Assembly (NCBI GenBank): GCA_016946835.1
Contig: JACVTC010000047.1
Span: 124,001 to 188,000 of the forward strand
Source of the DNA: Neocallimastix lanati (nom. inval.)
Lineage: Eukaryota; Neocallimastigomycota; Neocallimastigomycetes; Neocallimastigales; Neocallimastigaceae
DNA: 64,000 bases
Reading direction: 5' to 3'
Of the stretch, positions 25,260-37,963 are shown one piece after another; positions within the stretch are counted from its first letter, which is position 1, and the number at the start of each line of letters is the position of its first letter. The position numbers were made by a program, and so were the translations under genes. The notes under the pieces are model-generated. The model did no database searches. It had not been told where the DNA came from and saw nothing but the letters and a program-made list of their open reading frames with translations.

Positions 25260-26306
25260 ATGGTTTACTTTTTTTCAAATAATGAAGAAAAAAATGATAA
25301 AAATAAATATGAAGATGATTTTCTAATTTTCGAGAAATTTAACAAATTAAATTTAGATTATGAATTAGCAAAACAAATTCAAAGAGAAGAATTAGAAGGA
25401 ATACAAAAAGAAAAAGGAAAAGGAAAGGAAGAAGAAAGGGAAAATAAAATAAATTTAGATTATGAATTAGCAAAGCAAATTCAAAGAGAAGAATTAGAAG
25501 GAATACAAAAAGAAAAAGGAAAAGGAAAGGAAGAAGAAAGGGGAAATAAAATAAATTTAGAAAATTTAGATTATGAATTAGCACAACAAATTGAAGTAGA
25601 AGAAATGATAAAAATGAAGTCCAATGAAATATATTTAGATCATGAAGTAGCTAAACAAATCGAAAAAGAAGAAAGAGAAAGAATACATAAGAAGTGCGAA
25701 ATATGTTTAGAAAATTTTTCTCTCCTAGATGGCACCAATTATTTTTTAAATTGTAATTGTGTTATACATAATATATGTTTTGATAATATGATAAGAGTAG
25801 CCATAGAGAGTAATAATTTACCTGTAAAATGTCCTAATTGTAATACCTCAATTCATCCTAACTATATCATAGACTCAATTAATAATGCAAATCCTGATTT
25901 ATTGAAAAAATATGAAAAATATTCAATTAATAATTTTTTAATGAATAATAATGATGAATTTTCTCCATGTCCTACACCTGGATGTGAATATATATTCTTC
26001 TTTCAACAAGGTGAATTCAATTTTTTATGTCCTATGTGTCATAAACATTATTGTTTAAATTGTAAAGATGAATGGCATAATGGTTTAACATGTCAACAAT
26101 ATAAGGATAGTAGAGATGAGAAAAAATTAGATGATCAATTTTTCCAATTTGTTAAAGGAGCTAAATTTAAAATGTGTCCAAAATGTAAATACTGGGTAGA
26201 AAAAACTAGAGGATGTAATCATATGAGATGTAGATGCGGTGCAGATTTTTGCTATTTATGTGGAGACTTTATGAATATGAATACAAATCATACTTGTAGA
26301 AGATAA
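25260..26306 (+). CDS. RBR (RING-IBR-RING2) E3 ubiquitin ligase with tandem MIU-like helices
   Basis: Single-exon 348-residue protein; the ATG at 25260 follows an A-rich leader. Residues 33-138 carry four copies of a D-[YH]-E-[LV]-A-x-Q-I-x-x-E-E helix (starting 33, 67, 104 and 127). This resembles the MIU ubiquitin-binding motif. The first two lie in an exact 34-residue tandem repeat with one substitution. RING1 is C146/C149, C165-x-C167, H170, C173, C191/C194. IBR is C237/C242, C257/C260, C265/C268, H273/C278, with perfect spacing. RING2 is C306/C309, then the catalytic-position Cys C319 in GCNHM, C324/C326, C331/C334, H344/C346. RBR ligases take ubiquitin from an E2 onto the RING2 Cys and then transfer it to substrate. 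The substrate is unknown. Oddity: in RING1 the usual C-x-H-x2-C appears as C-x-C-x2-H. Confidence 0.9.
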   Translation: MVYFFSNNEEKNDKNKYEDDFLIFEKFNKLNLDYELAKQIQREELEGIQKEKGKGKEEERENKINLDYELAKQIQREELEGIQKEKGKGKEEERGNKINLENLDYELAQQIEVEEMIKMKSNEIYLDHEVAKQIEKEERERIHKKCEICLENFSLLDGTNYFLNCNCVIHNICFDNMIRVAIESNNLPVKCPNCNTSIHPNYIIDSINNANPDLLKKYEKYSINNFLMNNNDEFSPCPTPGCEYIFFFQQGEFNFLCPMCHKHYCLNCKDEWHNGLTCQQYKDSRDEKKLDDQFFQFVKGAKFKMCPKCKYWVEKTRGCNHMRCRCGADFCYLCGDFMNMNTNHTCRR

Positions 26307-26333
26307 TAATTATTAATTTCTTCGTTTTATATA

Positions 26334-26517
<184 letters not shown>

Positions 26518-26929
26518 CACATTAAAAAATATCATTTAAATGACAGTTTTCATATTAAAGTTATAATATTAAATTATTTATAATATAGATATTAAAAAAA
26601 AAATAATATAATATAAAAATAATAAAATAATATAAAAAAAAATAAAAATTAAAAAATTATGGTTTATTTCATAATAATAATAAAAATATATACAGAAACA
26701 TTTTTCCTCTTTTTATAATAAAATTTATAATGAAAAATTTACAATATTCATTGTATTTAATTGATATTTTATTGTATATATATATATATATTTTTTATTT
26801 TTATTATTATTTCATTTTATTTTATTTCATTTTTTTTAATAAATATTAAAAACGTTTATTTTTTAATATATATATAAATAATTATAATAGTGAATTTATT
26901 ATTTATTAAAAAATATTCCAATACATCAC

Positions 26930-27240
26930 ATTATTCATGGACGAAAAAACATGATATATAAGTAAGTCTTACTGGGAAAATGTTCATTACAAGTACAAGT
27001 ACCCCTGCGATTAGATCAATTAAATACAAGAAAATTAAATTTTACTTTAAAATATTTATTCAACATCTATCTCTAAAATATTCCCTATCTTCTTTTGGAT
27101 TTATTTTTGTTTTGGATTGAAAGAATTAAATGTGGATTCAAATTTGATGTGAAATGTTATATTAAAAGCAAATTGGTATCAGAAGATTGCTCGACATGCC
27201 CTTGTAACAGTATACTTTGTTTTTTATACTGGATAACTTT
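26930..27240 (+). pseudogene. LINE 3'-ORF fragment (Zn-knuckle region)
   Basis: The translation ERIKCGFKFDVKCYIKSKL followed by VSEDCSTCPCN aligns with the LINE at about 31620-31710 (SRIRCGFKFD, VSEDCPKCCPCC). The stretch from about 26935 (tggacgaaaaaac) aligns with 31420 onward. Only this ~300-bp piece remains, with frame breaks. The next ~950 bp (27241-28180) contain slightly more complex DNA but no recognisable gene. Confidence 0.65.
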
Positions 27241-28188
27241 TATATCCTAAACTCCAATGATGTGGACTGTATTTCCAAGTCCATAGAGGGTTGATGGAAA
27301 GGAATAACCTATATCAGGTGTACTAATTGCAGCTTTCTGTGATTCTGATGATAATCGATGGTTACCATTTCTAAAGTAGCTTCTAGAACGAAGAGAGAAA
27401 ACTGGAATACTGGAAGACTATAGTAAGAGAACCTGATGTTTTATATTGTTTATACTGGATATGTAGTAACATTAGAGTTGTATAATTAATAATATCATGT
27501 AGTTTCTACATATTATCATTGTAATGAATCTATTGTATTTTTTACTTTAGCATTATTTTGTATATGTATTATTTATGCTTTCATGTAGCTATTGTAGGAG
27601 ATTGATTCACTCCAAAGCTTGTATTTAAGACATTATTTAACCGATGGGAATCTTTTTTATTTTCTTATAGTCTTTCTCTCCTAATATTTTTTTTTTTTAA
27701 AAATATACTTTTAGCTAATTTATGATTATTCAACAGAAAATTTTTAACGTCTTAAAGAGCTTTATTAATTGAAAGAATTACATTCAGTCAAAAGATAAAA
27801 AGAAACAATTATTAATTTTAACAGTATATACAAGTAGTTTTGTATCAATAAATTTCTAACCCTTATGTAAATAAATAAATATTATAACAGCAATACAGAA
27901 TAAAATCAATTATTTAAAAAATCAAAAAACTATAAAATCATCAAGAACAACTATATAATTCAAGCTTTCATATATTCAACACTAATATCTTTTTTTATAT
28001 ACTATTTAAAGGGAATTTACTTTCTCTTTTATTTTTATTTTATTATATATTTTATAAAAAAAAAAATTAATTTATTTTTTATTATATATATTATAAAAAA
28101 AAAAAAAAAAATTTAATTTATTTTTTATTATTATTACTTTTTTTTTATTTTATACTTCTTTTATTTTATTTTTTTAGGCTTTCTTGAA

Positions 28189-31100
28189 ATGAATAATGCT
28201 TCTTCAAATTTAGAAACTGTTCCTGTTTTGCGACGAGGCCTTCGAAAATACGATATTCTGAATAAGATTTCATTCTTATCTTTTATTAATGATCTTCAAT
28301 TATGGTCTGTTAGTAAACTTTGGGAATTTCATAGTAAGCATATTTCCAATTGCAATGAAATAGTTCATGGAGTTACAAAAAAATACATACCTAATATGGA
28401 AAATTACTTCATTTTAAGGATAAACTATGATAAACCCACTTATTATCTAAATATTTTATTTCTTCTTACTAGATGCCTTCCTATATATAAAATTAATTGG
28501 ATCAAAACCAACGAAATTCGAACTTTCAGTTATGTTAAGAAATTCAACAATAAACTTTCTTCTTTTGAAACTAAATCAATGGTAAAAGATTTTCTTTATA
28601 GTAACATTTACTCACCGTCTACTCAATTCTTCAATCTTTGTGTCAGTTAGAACATTAATGGATGGAATGCTGAAAAATGTAATGGTATTAGATACTTTAA
28701 TGAAATTTTTAAACCCATCTGTATTTGCTTGCAAGAGGTCGGTAATAGCCAATACCTTAATGTACATTCAAATAATTACCCATTTCTTTGTCACTATAAT
28801 ACAATTTTACGAAAAGCTGATCCAAATATACCTGGTATGAAGGGTCTTAGTATAAGTGTTCTTGTTTATTTTCTCCTGATCCTTTTGAATATAAGTATAT
28901 CATTTTTGTCGACATTACTTCTTTTTGGGGAATTAAATGCACTCTTGATAATATTTATGTTCCTACAGTCACTCATAAGGAAGAAAGAAAGAATGCCTTT
29001 CAGAAATTACTAATTGGATTAAGAAACATACTAATAAACCTTCTATTCTTGTAGGTGACTTTAATTTGTCTAAATCCCAATTAGAAAGTTCACTTAATAA
29101 ATTATCTCATCAGTGGTTCACTAAAAACTTATCGGGTCTCGGTTTTACATGGGCTCGGGATGGTAGATCATCTTGTACTGATCATGTTTTATTTAATTGT
29201 AAAATGAAGGAATATATTAATAAGGTATCTGTTTGTAGTACATTCAATGATATTTCTGACCACTTCCCTCTTATCCTTTCCTGTAAAAAAGATGACTCAG
29301 AAGGTTTTCGTGCTCCTACTCCATCTAGAAGATTCAACTTGTCCCAATGATAAGCAAAATGAAATATTCTCAAGTAACTACTTCTCAATTCTTCTTAATG
29401 AATTTGATGATAATTAAGGACTAAGTTCTTATGAAATGGTCAATAAATTTATAGAAATAGCTAATAAAGTTGGTGATAAAGTTCATGCTAGAGTTCCTTG
29501 TGATCTTAAAGGCTCAGCTTTCCACTGCCCTTACTATATCAAGAAACTTTCTCATGAAAAGCATGTTGCATTTAATGAAATCAAAAATTTTTCTTTAGGT
29601 CCTAATCTTGAAAACCTTGATGAATTTTTTAAATTTGCTTCGTGAATATAAAAATATATGTGATAAAGTCAGATCAATTAAGTTTTCTATTAAATTAAAA
29701 CAATTTCATCAGTCGATAGAATCTGTATGTATTGATTTTCGTAATAAAAATGCTAGGAGTGCTTGGTTAAAATTAAAGAAGCTATCTCACCCTATGTACT
29801 CTAATTCTATTTCGTCAAGCGTTTTAAGGACGAGCAGGGTAACTTTTTATTTTCTCATTCGGATCAGTTGAATCGATTTGCTGAACATTATAATGAACTA
29901 GTTTCTGATGCTACTCAACAAAGTCTGGATAATGAATATTGGGTAAATTTATTTGGAACTAATCCTAATAATAATCCTACTTGGAATATTAATGATCCTG
30001 TTACTATGGAAGAAATTCGAAACATTGTGCTTGATATGAAAAATAATAAAGCTCCTGGCCCCGATGGTATTCCGATTAATTTTTTTAAAGCCTTCTTAAG
30101 TAAATCTGATTTATCCGATAATCAAGATGATTCTTCAGTTGTTCATTACTCTAATTGTACTAAATGTTTACTTTCATTATTTAACAAAATCTGGGATGGT
30201 GATTTCCCTGAAGAGTGGAATTCGGCTTCTATAATATCAATTCCAAAAAAAAGAGATCTTTCATATTGCTATAATTATCGTATTTCTCTTATTAATGTTG
30301 GCTTAAAAATTATTTCAAAGATTGGTACTAATAGAATTGCTAAATATGCCTTTGAACATAAATTTGTTAGACTCGAACAATTTGGATTTAGAAATAAAGA
30401 AGAATTCATAAGTTTATATATTTCAGTTAGAAAAATATGTCAAAGAAGAAAATTTCAAGGAAATTTTACTTATCTTGCTTTTCTCGATCTTAAAAAAGCC
30501 TATGATTCAGTATCTATCTTTAATATTTTGACCAAATTATATAACTTAGGAATTAGAGGTAAATGTCATTTGTTTTTAAAGAATCTTTATCTATTCTCTA
30601 AAGCTCGTGCTTTTTTTAATGGTAATCTCTCAGAAGAATTTTCGATTAATCGTGGTGTTAGACAAGGATGCCCTCTATCTCCTATTTTATTCAATTTGTT
30701 CATTGATGATGTACTGGATAATTGTGATAAGTATGGTGTATAATTAGATTCTCAATATTTTTGTGGTGGACATTTTGCGGATGATATTGTTTTAGTTGCT
30801 CCATCTAAACAAGCTCTTAAGAAAATTTTGAATGAAGTTCATGAATGGGTTATTAAAAATGAAATGAATTTTGGAATTAATAAATGTGTTACTCTTGTTG
30901 TATAACCGATTAACTTTGTTAAACCGATAAATTATGAAAATCCATCTTTCTTTATTGGTAGTAACAAATTACCTAAAACTGACATCTATACTTATCTTGG
31001 TATTCCTTTTAATGAATCTTTATCATTGAAATCTATACAATCCAAATTAAACAGTAATTTAAATGTAAAGTTAAATTCCTACTTTCGATTTCTTATTAAT

Positions 31101-32313
31101 AAATCTATTCCTCTCCCATTGAAGAAATATGTTTTAATTTCGATTATTCTTAGTCTTGTTATATATTATGCTCCTCTCTTTTGTTCAAATAAGAGAAGAT
31201 GTTCTAAAGCTCAAAAAATTATTAATAGAGGACTTTATTAGAGAAATGGATTTAAATCTCGCAATTCTTATGTTAGTCTCTATGATATTATTCTTGAATT
31301 AATAATACCTCCTCTTTCAGTGCTATATCTCAATTACGCTGATTTAGAAAATTGAAAAATTCATCATGTATTATTAATCATCTCACTAATAATATTCCTA
31401 TTATGTCACATTACTTATGGACTAAAGAATGAAGGACTTTGGATAAGAAATTAAATGGTAAAAAAACAAGAAAAATAAAAAGTTTTATTGGGAAAGAAAT
31501 GTTTTCAAAATCTCAAAAGCTAAAAAAGCAATTATTTCAAGGAGAATTATTTTGGATTTATTTCAGAAATCAAAAACTTAACATTTCAATATCCTAAGTA
31601 TCAGTTGGGATTCTTTTGGATTTCTCGAATTAGGTGTGGTTTTAAATTTGACATTAGTATTTCCATTAAAAGAAAAATCGTCTCAGAAGATTGCCCTAAA
31701 TGTTGCCCTTGTTGTGGTGTTAGTGTACCTAGTTTTTTTCTCACTGGATCTTTGCCTGTAAAGTATAGGAAAATTACAGAAATAAATCTTTACCTTTTCT
31801 AGATGATCTCTTTTTGAAGTTTGCAATGATAATTGAACAAAAATCCTTGGATGTTTCTTTAGATTCATAAAAGGATTATGATAATAAGATTTATTACTTT
31901 ATATTGAGTACTCTTTCTGGTGGGCATTCAATATATGAAAAAATTAAAGTTAACGATGGGGAACAAAGACAATTAATTGACAATATTTTTAAACAAAGTT
32001 CAACTTCGTCGATTGTTCCGTTTTTTGTGGGGATTGCGGAGTTTCTAACAAACGTAATACCTTTAATTTGTCGATCTTTTAGATTGATGATGAAATGATA
32101 TTCCGTTGAATCTATTGAATCTATTGAATCTACCGTTGCTAAGAGCGTCGACGTCGAAATGATAAGACATGGATTTTCACCTCCCGGTGAAAAAACTAAT
32201 ACAGATTCGTTAGATAATACTAATACTGAAATTATTACTCGCAATAATGGACGTGGTGTTATCATCGATGAATGGGAAAAGTTAGAGGCTATTGCTTCTA
32301 ACACACTTTTATA
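28189..32313 (+). pseudogene. Non-LTR retrotransposon (LINE) ORF with APE endonuclease, RT and Zn-knuckle, degenerate
   Basis: In order: an N-terminal segment without known domain (28189-28647), then an APE-type endonuclease and a reverse transcriptase. The endonuclease has SIN/NINGW at 28651, CLQEV near 28725, VGDFN near 29056 and ISDHFP near 29257. The RT has APGPDGIP near 30052, FGFR, LDLKKAYDSV near 30488, RGVRQGCPLSP near 30655 and FADDIV at 30776. A CCHC-like knuckle follows (CPKCCPCC near 31692). Then comes a C-terminal module containing FVGIAEFLTNVIPLI and GVIIDEWEKLEAI, ending at TAA 32311. Breaks include TAG at 28648, TAA at 30741 and 30903, TAG at 31239, and several frameshifts in the endonuclease and downstream of the knuckle, so this copy is dead. 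The domain order matches APE-class LINEs that insert by target-primed reverse transcription. Related tails lie at 26930, 32440, 46450 and 49935. Confidence 0.9.
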
Positions 32314-32439
32314 ATTTTATAATATATAATATTTTATTTCATGTATTTTTTTTTCATTAAAATCATGTAATTTTATTAATATTATAAATTAAAAAAAGTT
32401 TTCTCTAAGTTTAAAAAAAAAAATTTATATCCTAAATAG

Positions 32440-32925
32440 AATTTAGGCAACAATTCATTCAATTCGTTGATGAAATTTTAATTAATTTTTCTGATATTGT
32501 TAATGAGAAATCTTTGGACATTCCTGATGACATAGAGGAAGATTTTTATGATAATATTAATTTTTATATACTATGTCTCCTTCTTGGAGGAAATGATGTA
32601 TATAAAATTTTAAAGAACGGTTCTAAGGAAAAAAGCCATTTTATTAATAGCATATTTCAATCATCTTCGAGAGAATCTCCTTTCCAGATTTCTTATTTTG
32701 TGGGTATTCCTTACTAATGTTTTTCCTATTGTGATTAGAGATTTTTACACTACGATCAATTTGTATACTATAAAGGCTAACGTTATCAAGAGCATCAATG
32801 CTAATTTAATAAGGTAAAGAAGAAATTCTGAAAGATGATTATTTTTACCCATATGGAATAATCATCAATTAATGGGAAGAGTTTGATGCCATTTCGTCCT
32901 TGAAACTCATAAGGTAGTTTTTTAA
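32440..32925 (+). pseudogene. Second copy of the LINE C-terminal module
   Basis: The translated stretch EKSLDI, LLLGGNDVYKI, then SIFQSSSRESPF, YFVGI, IKSINANLIR and GIIIN-x-WEEFDAIS follows the same order as the preceding module at about 31840-32313 (EQKSLDV, LSGGHSIYEKI, NIFKQSS, FFVGIAEF, AKSVDVEMIR, GVIIDEWEKLEAI). It has at least three stops. It is a tail of another LINE copy lying head-to-tail behind the first, or a tandem duplication of the 3' end. Confidence 0.7.
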
Positions 32926-33220
32926 TATTAATGTAAAAAATTTTATGTATTTTATTTTCATGTATTTTTTTTAATAAATATTATTAAATATTGTTTATTC
33001 CAAGCCTAAGAAAATATTTTTTATGATTCTTGATTTATTATCATTATTTTTTTTATATTTTAATATTTAAGATTATCTATTACAAATTTATTTAAAAGCT
33101 TCTCTTTATTTTTTTTTAATCTCTTCATTATTTTGAATTAATAATTATGAATTAATAATCATTATATATACTTTTGTTAATTATATTTTTATATATAATA
33201 TATATATTATTTTTATTTTT

Positions 33221-35071
33221 TTAATTATTGAAATAATGAATGAATTTATAATTATGAATATTTTCAATTATGAACAAAGCTCATAGTAATTATAGATTGT
33301 TTTAAAAGTTTATAATAATTTAAAATATATTTATTCTTGGTTATATTAGATATGAATAGTTTTTTATTTTATTTTTTTTTTTATTTTTATATTTTAATAT
33401 TTTTAAAAGATAAATCATAAATAATAATCCTGACTTTTTTATTATTTATAGTCTTTTTTTTTCTATGTTTTTAATATTTAAGATCATATATTTTATTTTA
33501 CGAATTTATTTAAAAGTTTCTTATACTAATTTTTTTTATTTAAAATTTTACATTATTCAATCGTTATTATTTATTGAAACTATTTTTATTTTACTAATAT
33601 ACTAAATTATGATATTACTTTTTATTTATTTATGTGCTATATATAAATTCTGTTGACAATTGTTTAATTTATCCATTTTGAATAATGTTTGTCTCTACCT
33701 TCATAATATAATATATGAAGAAATCTTGAATTTATAGAATTAAAAAAAAAAAAAAATATATATATTAAATCTTTTTTTGTTCCATATCAGAATATATAAT
33801 AGAAACTTAATTCCGATTTTTGATAATTTAGAAAATTGCTAAAAGAAAAAAAAAATTTAAAATCGTACTTTATAACATACTTTTATTTGAAAAATAACCC
33901 TATTTATATTGTTTATAAGTACTCATATAAATATAATAGACTTAAAAGCACAACTAAAGTTAAGTCCTCTTAAGACTAAAATTTAATAAATATTAAATTA
34001 CGTTCGAGCATTAGTCAAGCTAAATTAAAGAAAAATTGAAGTTTCAAATAATAAATAACTTCCACCTGAAAAAATTACTGTAAAATATTAAAATATTAGA
34101 ATATCCAATTTTATAGATATTTAAAATATTAATTCAAAAAAAATATATAAAAAATTTAAGAATTGGATTTACTCTTTATAATAATAGTAATAAATAGTAT
34201 AATTAAGCATACAACATACAAATTGTTTATTTAAGATGTCTCATAAACATCCTTATAAATAAATTAATCTCAAAGAAGGTATAATAATATATATCAAAGA
34301 CAAAGAATTTTATTTAGAAATATCACAGATAAATAGATTAATAATAATAATATAATAAATAAAAATTTTTGTCATTCTAACTCCTCTTTAATTAATTAAT
34401 GCCTTAAAGTTAATCTCATAAAAGATATATATGGAAAATAAAAAATTAATATCGTTTCAAATTTGATATAAAGTTGTTGAAGACATGATGTATAATGATT
34501 TAAAGTTGAAAGCACCAGATGATGATGATGATTATGTATATAATATTTCATAGGAAAATCAAATGTTTTCCAATATAAAAGTATAAATGAACCCATAGTT
34601 AATTTTAAGAAATATTCTCCTTTCTTCAATGGTATTGAAGATTTTATAGGTTAAGTTGATGTATCCAAGGACAGTTATAAACAAACGATTAACCAAACTT
34701 TTAGTAATATTTATGTTTTAATTTGGAATAACTGAAAAAAAAAATAAATTGATATTACAGATTATAATAATAAATATGATATATTATACTAATATATTGA
34801 GTTAAATAATATTTAGATTTTCATAATTCAATGGAATTATATGAATATTAAATGAAAATCCAAAAAGTAGTTGGAAAGAAAAAAATTAATTCAGCTAATA
34901 TCTACCTAACATAATTCTATGATGGAAAAAGTTATTTATGTGAAATGAATCTATTCCAGGATGAAGTTAAAAAGAAATTTGCTAATAGTAAGATTCAATA
35001 CCAAAAAGAAATTAAGAAATTAAAACATAAAATAAAAATAAATAAAAGTAACTAGATTAATTCAAAAGTCG
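33221..35071. repeat. Segment duplicated at 48512-49528 (copy 1, with ~850 bp extra)
   Basis: 33221-33742 matches 48512-49056 and 34596-35071 matches 49057-49528 at high similarity; for example, agttaattttaagaaatatt and ataatgtttgtctctacctt are shared. Copy 1 has about 853 extra bases (33743-34595) at the junction, starting with a poly(A) run. The duplicated part contains fragments that translate as a protein-like stretch (FKKYSPFFNGIEDFIG; FQDEVKKKFANSKIQYQKE) but with stops, so it may be a decayed gene or a retrotransposon 3' region. Both copies lie just downstream of LINE tails. Confidence 0.75.
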
Positions 35072-35692
35072 TATATTAGAAAATTTAAAAGAAATCTTGA
35101 AGAAAACAATAAAATGATAATATCATGATTTTGATTATTTTTTGAAAACAGTTTAACATATTTTAATATTATTTATATTATATCTATCGAGTACATTTTT
35201 AATATATTATAACTAATAAATATTATAATTAAAGAACCATCATTTTTCAATAACTATACCTATAAAAATAAATAATAATAATTAATAAATTGACAGTTAT
35301 AATTAGAAAATTTATTTTTATTTTTTTGAATAAAACATAACAAATTATAATTAAATCTAGTAATTACCATATTGTCAATGTATAGTCCTATAATATGAAA
35401 AACCTTATTTTAATCACTAATATGATAAAAGTGGAAAATGTTTATATATATACTGTTTAAAACCAATTTTAAATAAAAATTTAATAATTGCAAATTCTAA
35501 TTTCTATATTAATTTCCAAAAACCTTTTTCCAAAGTTTTTATCTCCTTGAGGAATTTTATCATAAATATCTCTTTCTAATGGAGTATGTAATAATAGGTA
35601 ATAGGAAGCTTAAATATACATTTGATATAGATTTATTCCGATGTATGTAATATAAAAATTCTAATAATAAACTAGGGGATCAAGCATTTCGT

Positions 35693-36009
35693 AATGTGGC
35701 GTATAAATTTTTTAAATAAAGCCATACATTTTTAAGATATTCTATACAATCATAAACAAATATATAAATAATTATTATTTTAAAAGAAATAATAATATAT
35801 TTTTTCAATTAAATATTATTAAATAACTATTTCAAAAGAAATAATTATATATTCTATTACAAAAGAATTAGAAAAAATTATTTTTATAATTGAATATTAA
35901 TAAATTATATATATATAATAAGAATATTTATTATTTATTTAATTATTATTTATTTGATTATTATTTATTTGATTATTAAAAAAAGCCACATACAAAAATA
36001 CGCCACATT
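35693..36009. mobile_element. Possible MITE (317 bp) with 12-bp TIRs
   Basis: aatgtggcgtat (35693-35704) is the exact reverse complement of atacgccacatt (35998-36009). The pair stands out because G/C-containing words of this length are rare here. The interior is A/T only, with agcca-containing subterminal words near both ends. No clear target duplication is visible. Classification beyond a TIR element is not possible. Confidence 0.5.
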
Positions 36010-36365
36010 GTAAAATTCACAATTGAGAAACGTACTAGATTCAATAAACTATAATCTAACCCATAATATAAGTTATTACCATACATACACGTTTTATATT
36101 ATTACATTGTTGACTCCACTATTAACGTATTTCATTAATTTTTTTTTTTTTTTTTTTTTTTTAAACGTATATGGAAATTTTCCATTTTATACTTTATTAA
36201 ATTTTCTTCATTGTTAATTTTGGACTTTAGTACAAATTCTTTTGATATTTTAACTTTTCTTTATTACTATATAAAAATTTGATATATAGGTTTGTAATTT
36301 CTGGAATTCCATTTTAATATAATTAAATAAAAATTCAAAACTGATTCTATCTATTCCTGGTTTAC

Positions 36366-36584
36366 TCATCGAGTTTCATTGTCATATATTTTATATAGAT
36401 TATTGAGAATGTTTTGATATAATTCGAAATCTTCATTTTTGATTTCTAGTTTTTTGGTATTTAGTTCAATTCCACAGAGTCTTGAAGCTTGTGTTTCAGA
36501 ATACCCATCTTTTAATTTTTTAATACTTATGTTAAGGCTTTCTATTTCAATACTGATATAATTAACTAATAGTACTAAATTGGA
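36366..36584 (-). pseudogene. Unidentified open fragment with helix-turn-helix-like segment
   Basis: The minus strand is open for about 72 codons before a TGA at 36366-36368. It encodes an amphipathic helical stretch with KKLKDGYSETQASRLCGIEL, which resembles a DNA-binding helix-turn-helix of recombinase or transposase type. There is no suitable start codon, and a stop lies just upstream. It is probably a relic of a mobile element; the family is not recognised. Confidence 0.35.
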
Positions 36585-37735
36585 ATACTATTAGTAGAAT
36601 TTTTTTTTTTTAAATAACATATTTAATTGTATAGGATTTATTTTAATATATATTTAATTAATAAACCATAAACTATAAGTAGGTCATATAAGAATAAGTA
36701 GGTCATATAAGATATATAATAACTAGGGCACTTAATCTATTAAAAGTTAGTAATATAAATTCCACAGTTATCACAATTTTTTGATAAAAAGTTTCTAGGA
36801 TTTATTTATTTTAAATTACATGATATTAAATTAATATATAAATATGTGTCCTTTATAATAGTATTACAATTAGATTTTATGACATTTAATTATATATTCT
36901 AATCAATATAATGTAAGTGTTTTATATTATCAATTCTTTAATAATGAATAAAGTACTATTTATAGAATTTATATAAACTCAAAAATTTGAAAATATTTTA
37001 ATATGTAGGAATAAATTATTATTTTTTTTAAAAAAGTAATACTAGTAATTTTTATTTTTTTTTAATTTTAAGTTATTATCTTAAAGACGAACTTAATTAT
37101 AATAAGAGGAAAATATAGATAGAAAAGAATCCTTTAAAAAAAAAAAAAAAAAAGAGGAGAATATATAATTTGTCATAATTTGTGTAATTTTTAATAAAAA
37201 AAATTTAAGATAAAAATATAATATAGTATCTTTTACTAAAATGAAAATAGTACATAAAAATATTTGTAAAATATTTTAAGTTAAATGTTTCGAAAGATTT
37301 ATATTATTTATTTAACTATTAATATTATTAATATATATTGACAAATATAAATTATATATTATATATTTATAATTGTTTATTCTATTAGAAAAATAAAAAT
37401 ATGATTTTAATATATGTTTGTATCTTTTTATTAGTTTAAATAAGCTCTTTATTATTATAAATTTCAAGTTAAGTCAATAAATTTTACAAATATTACTTTT
37501 ATTATTAGAAATAATATTTCAAAATCGCTATAATAAAAAGAAAAGTTTGTTATATTAAATTATATGTTTTTTAAAAATTGTTTTTATGATATTTAACTAA
37601 ATTTTTTTAAATTGAATTAGAACTTTACATTTATATAAAGATAATTCAGATAATTAGTTTAATTCAATTGAAAAAAATTAGTTTAATATTATAAAAAAAA
37701 ATTTTTAAAAGTATATCGTTTAATGTAACAAAATT

Positions 37736-37872
37736 TTCTTTAAATGTAATAATTTTCAAAAGTAATAATAATAGTAATAATTAAAAAAATATTTTTAATA
37801 ATTATAATACTAATAATAATTAAAATAGCATTTTAATACTATTACAAATAATACTACTACTAATAATAATTC

Positions 37873-37903
<31 letters not shown>

Positions 37904-37932
37904 GCTAATAATAATACTAATACTAGTAATAC

Positions 37933-37963
<31 letters not shown>

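Noticed and set aside
29182-29388. Minus-strand ORF inside the LINE
   Set aside because: Shadow of the endonuclease region on the plus strand. The same applies to 31683-31868, 31894-32304 and 47509-47979.
34396-34629. Minus-strand ORF of 77 codons
   Set aside because: It lies across the junction of the duplicated block and its 853-bp insertion, and is not conserved in the second copy.
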